This document shows positions 7,621 through 10,825 of a stretch of 10,825 bases of DNA, in pieces (within the stretch, counting starts at the first letter, position 1; the number at the start of each line of letters is the position of its first letter). The stretch is from Brachionus plicatilis. Taxonomy: Eukaryota; Rotifera; Eurotatoria; Ploima; Brachionidae. Below the pieces are notes generated by a model. It did no database searches and was not told where the DNA came from. It saw only the letters and a list, made by a program, of their open reading frames with translations. The stretch spans positions 8,600 through 19,424 of the forward strand of contig QEOQ01000481.1 of NCBI GenBank assembly GCA_010279815.1, read 5' to 3'. Position numbers and translations under genes: made by a program.

Positions 7621-7649
7621 TTTTGTGCCATTTTTTATTCTGCACCCGT
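7621..7649 (-). repeat. Right terminal inverted repeat of the mariner-type element
   Basis: Read on the minus strand it begins ACGGGTGCAGAATAAAAAAT and ends CACAAAA. The flanking TA at 7650-7651 matches the TA before the left end. Confidence 0.9.
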
Positions 7650-7699
7650 TATTTATTTTATTTTGTACCACCCGACGATCACAGAAATTTTCAATCACC

Positions 7700-7708
7700 C
7701 ATAAACAG
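7700..7708 (+). repeat. Target-site duplication, left copy
   Basis: CATAAACAG, identical to 8221-8229. The identity extends two more C residues on the left, so the exact boundary could shift by one or two bases; nine bases gives symmetric transposon ends. Confidence 0.8.
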
Positions 7709-8220
7709 GGCAAATTGAAGTTCATGATCAAATGTAAATTTCAAGTCAAAATTTTTAGTTTTTGAGTTTAATAAAAAGGTATTTTTTATCAATTTTTTAA
7801 TAATAAATGACTAAACTTTATTAAACATAAATTGTTTAATCTATAATTAAATAGAAAATTATTTGAATTTTTGTCTGAAGTAAAAATAAAATCTTAATCT
7901 ATATTTTGAAATTTTGCAATTCAAAATTTAACTTTGTTTTGTCGAAGCATATTTTAATTAATATTTAAATATCATTTTAAGTCACAATTTGGAAACCTTT
8001 ATGTGGATTTTAAATTTGTCTTTTTAGTTTTCAAAATAAAGATTTTAGAAAAATCAATTAAAAATCAATTAGAAAAACAAGTTGTTTTTTTTTTTTAATT
8101 AAAATAGTAAACATCTTATGTTTAATTTAAATATAATTAATAAAAGCTAATTTCATCATTTTTATACTTTAATGAACTACATTTTGATCATTTGAACATG
8201 ATCATGAACTTCAAGTTGCC
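7709..8220. mobile_element. Non-autonomous DNA transposon (MITE-like), 512 bp
   Basis: The two ends are inverted copies: GGCAAATTGAAGTTCATGAT at 7709 and, on the other strand from 8220, GGCAACTTGAAGTTCATGAT, matching at 21 of 22 positions through ...CA. Both ends are flanked by CATAAACAG (7700-7708 and 8221-8229), the expected target duplication. The interior is AT-rich and has no transposase. A 9-bp duplication with ends beginning GG fits Mutator-like or Merlin-like elements better than Tc1/mariner, but the family cannot be settled. It sits 59 bp from the mariner-type element. Confidence 0.85.
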
Positions 8221-8229
8221 CATAAACAG
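8221..8229 (+). repeat. Target-site duplication, right copy
   Basis: CATAAACAG immediately follows the right terminal inverted repeat (8199-8220). Confidence 0.8.
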
Positions 8230-9037
8230 AGTGTATCAAATTAAAAAATATATTAAAAAGGAAGTGAAGACATTGTATGCTTGAGATAATAAAAAGAGAA
8301 AGTAAACATAGAAAGAAGAATTCTCAGTCAGTACACCAGCTGCTAAATTTAATTATATCACGCATCGATGATGCAAAATACCAATTAATGGCAACTTTTA
8401 CAGTCTACATACAGATCTCTTACTATTGTAATGTATAAAATAAAGTAAGAGACCTGGGGTCGGGTAATAAGGTTGCTACAAAAGATAAGGATAAGGGTCA
8501 GGTGGTCAGGAATGATTTCTGGTTAAATTCTTTAGGACAAAAACTTGATCAAATTTGATAATGAAGGACAAAGACTGATTTTCAAATGCTAAAATTTGAA
8601 ATGCTTTGAAGAAAACAGTAATTTTCAATAGAATTCAAAAAGGAAAAAGCACTGTGAATTTTAGAATAAGTTTTAATTCTCAAAAAAACAGACCAAAAAT
8701 AAAAAAATAATAAAATGTTATTCTAATAATTCAAAATTAGTTCTGCAAATTGTATCAGCTTATATTCAATGTTTCATAAAAAGACTATGCAGAGTAATTT
8801 AATTTTTTTTAGTGTTGGTGCATTTTACAATTTTTGCAGAGACAAGAATTAGATGGTACAGTTTACCCTTAATTCGTTCTTTTGGGAATATTTTCTTGAA
8901 TTAAGAAATATGAAAAAAAGGATTTTATGAATTTCATATTTTTTTTAAAAAAAACTTAACCAAATTTGGAAAAATTTAACATAAAAAAGAGGGGAAAATG
9001 TCTTATTATTTTAATTGAATATATTTTTCAGTTTTTT
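8230..9037. other. Mixed non-coding region, possible old repeat
   Basis: The part from about 8320 to 8520 is less AT-rich than its surroundings (for example ACCTGGGGTCGGGT near 8453) and looks like older inserted DNA, but no family is recognisable. A hairpin lies at 8416-8452. An open frame at 8677-8802 reads KLVLQIVSAYIQCFIKRLCR before a TAA, and another short stretch ends RQELDGTVYP near 8871. Neither joins a convincing neighbour exon, since the gap between them would need a roughly 21-nt intron. Confidence 0.35.
8416..8452. repeat. Hairpin with 9-bp stem
   Basis: TCTCTTACT (8416-8424) and AGTAAGAGA (8444-8452) are perfect reverse complements around a 19-nt loop that contains AATAAA on its 3' side. 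It could be an RNA processing structure in an old element, or chance. Confidence 0.6.
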
Positions 9038-9187
9038 CAGTCCCGGAGCCCCGATGTAATGTATTCATTATTCATCAAGGACCACCGGGTCAACAGCACA
9101 TACACCAACCTATTTCATACTGTAAAGCAGCTACCATCGACGGCTTCCTTAGCAAGTCGTATTATTATTATCATTATTATTATTATT
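9038..9187 (+). mobile_element. Probable 3' end of a retroelement, with (ATT)n tail
   Basis: A sharply bounded GC-richer block (9038-9159, containing CAGTCCCGGAGCCCCGATG and ACCACCGGGTCAACAGCAC) passes directly into an ATT microsatellite with one ATC unit at 9160-9187. This form, a unique 3' segment ending in simple trinucleotide repeats, is typical of truncated non-LTR retrotransposons or their SINEs. No reverse transcriptase is left, so it would be a severely 5'-truncated copy. An open frame runs through it, ending in a poly-isoleucine stretch, and is not a gene. A non-mobile conserved element is the alternative. Confidence 0.5.
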
Positions 9188-10248
9188 TAAACTTAAACAA
9201 ATAAAAATTAGAACTTTAATAAAAATAGCTAATAATTTATTTATCAAAAATGTTCAAATAAATAATTGAAAACATTTTAAAAAACTTTGTTTTACATTAT
9301 TAAAGTAATAACTATTTTATTTGATTTAATTTATTAAATTGGTTTTATCATCAAACAATCCAGATTTACCATAAACTTTTGCACAGAATTTTTATGAGTT
9401 TTCTTCATACATTCAAACTAATAAATTCAATTCAATTAAACCGCAATTTTACCATTTTTAAAAATTATTCAAAGAATCACCCTTATCTTTTTAATTTTTA
9501 CCAAATTTTTAGGCAAATTTTATGTTCAAATAAACTAATTAATTAATTTCAAGATATTAAGATCATGTTTTTTGATCATAATAAAAACAATTCAGTTAAA
9601 TAATCTGACTATATATAGTGGGTCACAAAATTGACTAGCCTTTTGCTTAGTGTAATTGTAAAATTAGAAATATCAGAATTGTTTATTTTATTTCAAAATT
9701 TTAAAAAGTCACTTAAAAGTTTAATTTTCAGTACTTGAGTGTGAAAATCTGTTTTTAAGTTTTGGTTATCACAAACACACATAATTATTATTCAATGCAA
9801 TAATATTTTTACACATCTAGTTTTTATTTTTAATTCAAGATTAGTTAAAATAAAAATAAACAACTTTTAAAAAATTTTAATTGATTTCATTATTTTTCGT
9901 AAAATATCGTTAATCTAATAAAAAAGTAAAATCTTCATTTCAAATCACTGCTGTAATTAATATTCTTAGGTTTTTGAATAATTTTTTAATCATCTTTTTT
10001 TTTTGAAAAATTAAAGAAAGTATCAAGCGTACCGTTAAATTTTAAAAAATTTCCAAGAACACAATAGATCATACAACATTAAATCACTTCTTAAATTTGT
10101 TTGTTTAATATGATCATTTACCATTTAACTACTCCAAACTCGTTTTTTTCTAGTGTTCACTTCAATGTTCTCTTTGCTAATAAATAATAAAATTATCTAA
10201 GAAAATAATTTGCAGCAAAAAATAAATGTCAAAAACATAAAAGAAAAC
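9188..10248. other. AT-rich region, no gene recognised
   Basis: Over 1 kb without credible exons on either strand. The one notable stretch is 9608-9650: a 12-bp palindrome ACTATATATAGT followed by GGGTCACAAAATTGACTAG, which resembles a solo transposon end beginning at a TA, but no matching inverted copy occurs in the window. Confidence 0.4.
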
Positions 10249-10347
10249 ATGGGATCTGTGGAGAACAGGGAAAAAATCTTCACGAGTTTAATCAAAAAAT
10301 CTTTGACTCATATTCTTAAAATGAAAAAAAATAAATTATTACAATAA
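10249..10347 (+). CDS. Short ORF, 32 residues, unidentified
   Basis: ATG at 10249 opens 32 codons to TAA at 10345-10347. The peptide starts MGSVENREKIFTSLIKK and is basic and helical. Its composition looks more protein-like than the surrounding frames, and MGSxxN at the start is compatible with N-myristoylation. No donor with the GTA consensus lies inside it and I cannot connect it to the ORF at 10394. It could be a first exon, a small protein or chance. Confidence 0.25.
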   Translation: MGSVENREKIFTSLIKKSLTHILKMKKNKLLQ

Positions 10348-10393
10348 ACATTTAAATCTGAGAAACACACTTTAAAAATTTTAAATTTTTCAA

Positions 10394-10600
10394 ATGAATA
10401 TTTTTTTACATGGTAGTAATAGTAAAATTTCAATCTTTACAGTCTTCACTGGTTTTGATTGCTTTATAAAAAAATATTTGAGAATAATTGAGGCGGTTAT
10501 TACTATTTTTCTTTTTCTTGGATTTTCCTGCCTTATTATTGACCTAACGCATCAAAGCCGACTTAACGCTTTAATTGAATATTTTGGGTGGCTGACCTAA
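10394..10600 (+). CDS. Membrane-protein exon, possibly MARVEL-type, with an in-frame stop
   Basis: ATG at 10394 begins 68 codons to TAA at 10598-10600. The peptide has FTGFDCFIKKYLRIIEAV, a hydrophobic segment (AVITIFLFLGFSCLII), then DLTHQSRLNALIEYFGWLT. Basic residues, YLRIIE and then a membrane helix recall the start of a MARVEL (MAL/CMTM) domain, a four-helix membrane fold; this is weak. The frame continues past the TAA as GLSINCTFTKFINKDI to a perfect GTAAGT donor at 10649. This suggests a premature stop or a missed intron: for example, removing 10588-10630 (GTGGCT...CACCAAG, 43 nt) would skip the TAA. An internal GTAGTA...TTTACAG segment (10413-10442, 30 nt, in frame) could also be a micro-intron. 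The rest of the gene, if any, lies beyond the window. Confidence 0.4.
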   Translation: MNIFLHGSNSKISIFTVFTGFDCFIKKYLRIIEAVITIFLFLGFSCLIIDLTHQSRLNALIEYFGWLT

Positions 10601-10782
10601 GGTTTATCTATCAATTGCACTTTCACCAAGTTTATTAACAAAGACATTGTAAGTTTTAGAGTAAAATTTATGTAGATTGAGTAAGTCACGCGTTGTTATC
10701 AGTATTTTGTCTCAAGAAAAAAAATTTTGTAAATTTTATCTAAATTTTTTTATACAGTACATCTTAAAACTAACTTCATCGA

Positions 10783-10825
10783 TTTCTTTCCTCTCCTCTT
10801 CCTTTCCTCTTCCTCTCTTCTTCCT
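10783..10825 (+). repeat. Pure pyrimidine tract at the window edge
   Basis: Forty-three consecutive C/T bases built from CTTCCT and CTCTTC units, reaching the last base of the window. It may be a microsatellite or the start of a longer low-complexity array. Confidence 0.8.

Larger units (their letters stand above)
6727..7649 (-). mobile_element. Defective Tc1/mariner-type transposon
   Basis: A 923-bp element is bounded by 29-bp terminal inverted repeats (26 of 29 identical), starting ACGGG and containing CAGAATAAAAAATG, each flanked by the dinucleotide TA expected as target duplication (6725-6726 and 7650-7651). A transposase relic lies inside on the minus strand. Intact relatives are usually about 1.2-1.4 kb. 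The relic jumps from its N-terminal helix-turn-helix region to near its second catalytic motif, so an internal deletion explains the short length. The element cannot make a working transposase, but its ends could in principle still be recognised in trans. Confidence 0.9.

Noticed and set aside
7698..8229. hAT assignment for the 512-bp element, based on CAGGGC at its left edge
   Set aside because: The right end does not mirror CAGGG (it reads TTGCCCATAAA), so the CAG belongs to the target duplication and not to the terminal repeat.
8966..9190. Plus-strand open frame ending in poly-isoleucine
   Set aside because: The frame runs through the GC-rich block and the ATT microsatellite; the Ile run is just translated ATT repeats.
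9334..9408. Minus-strand 24-residue ORF (MKKTHKNSVQKFMVNLDCL)
   Set aside because: It reads plausibly, but ORFs this short are frequent by chance in AT-rich DNA, and no splice signals or neighbours support it.
1..10825. Bacterial or organellar features, CRISPR arrays, operons
   Set aside because: Spliceosomal introns, poly(A) signals and animal-type protein families show nuclear eukaryotic DNA; there are no regularly spaced repeats and no mitochondrial genes.

Overview
This is extremely AT-rich nuclear DNA from a eukaryote, most likely an animal with a compact gene structure. Genes are split by tiny introns. Of the thirteen introns I can place inside gene models, twelve are about 36-63 nt; most have GTA-type donors and T-rich ...TTTTAG or ...AAG acceptors. 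Stop codons are standard. Because of this architecture long open frames are nearly absent, and the real genes only appear when short exons are joined by eye. The gene content (PLAC8/cornifelin-family proteins, an FSIP1-like sperm/cilium protein, a Tc1/mariner element) points to a metazoan. A ciliated animal with miniaturised introns (orthonectid- or dicyemid-like) would fit, but the window alone does not fix the taxon.

Layout. 1-903: AT-rich DNA with only weak exon candidates. 904-2258 (+): the last four exons of a coiled-coil protein resembling the C-terminal half of FSIP1. 2259-3345: intergenic, with a perfect 67-bp direct repeat (one copy inside a small hydrophobic ORF) and an ATT microsatellite. 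3346-4032 (-) and 4567-5151 (+): two complete PLAC8-family genes, divergently arranged around a 534-bp shared upstream region, with matching intron positions, so they are tandem-inverted paralogues. 5311-6088 (-): a complete five-exon gene for a 200-residue secreted helical protein, convergent with the second PLAC8 gene.

6727-7649: a dead, internally deleted Tc1/mariner-type transposon with 29-bp terminal inverted repeats, flanking TA, and a transposase relic on the minus strand. 7709-8220: a 512-bp non-autonomous DNA transposon with 22-bp terminal inverted repeats and an apparent 9-bp target duplication. 8230-9187: mostly non-coding, with a hairpin and a GC-richer block ending in an (ATT)n tail that looks like the 3' end of a retroelement. 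9188-10248: nothing coding recognised. 10249-10825: one short ORF and a membrane-protein exon (possibly MARVEL-type) ending in an in-frame TAA, then a pure pyrimidine tract at the window edge.

The gene models were assembled by hand from reading frames and splice signals. Frame phase is conserved through every junction of the three complete genes, which is strong internal support. Family names come from recalled motifs, not from any search.
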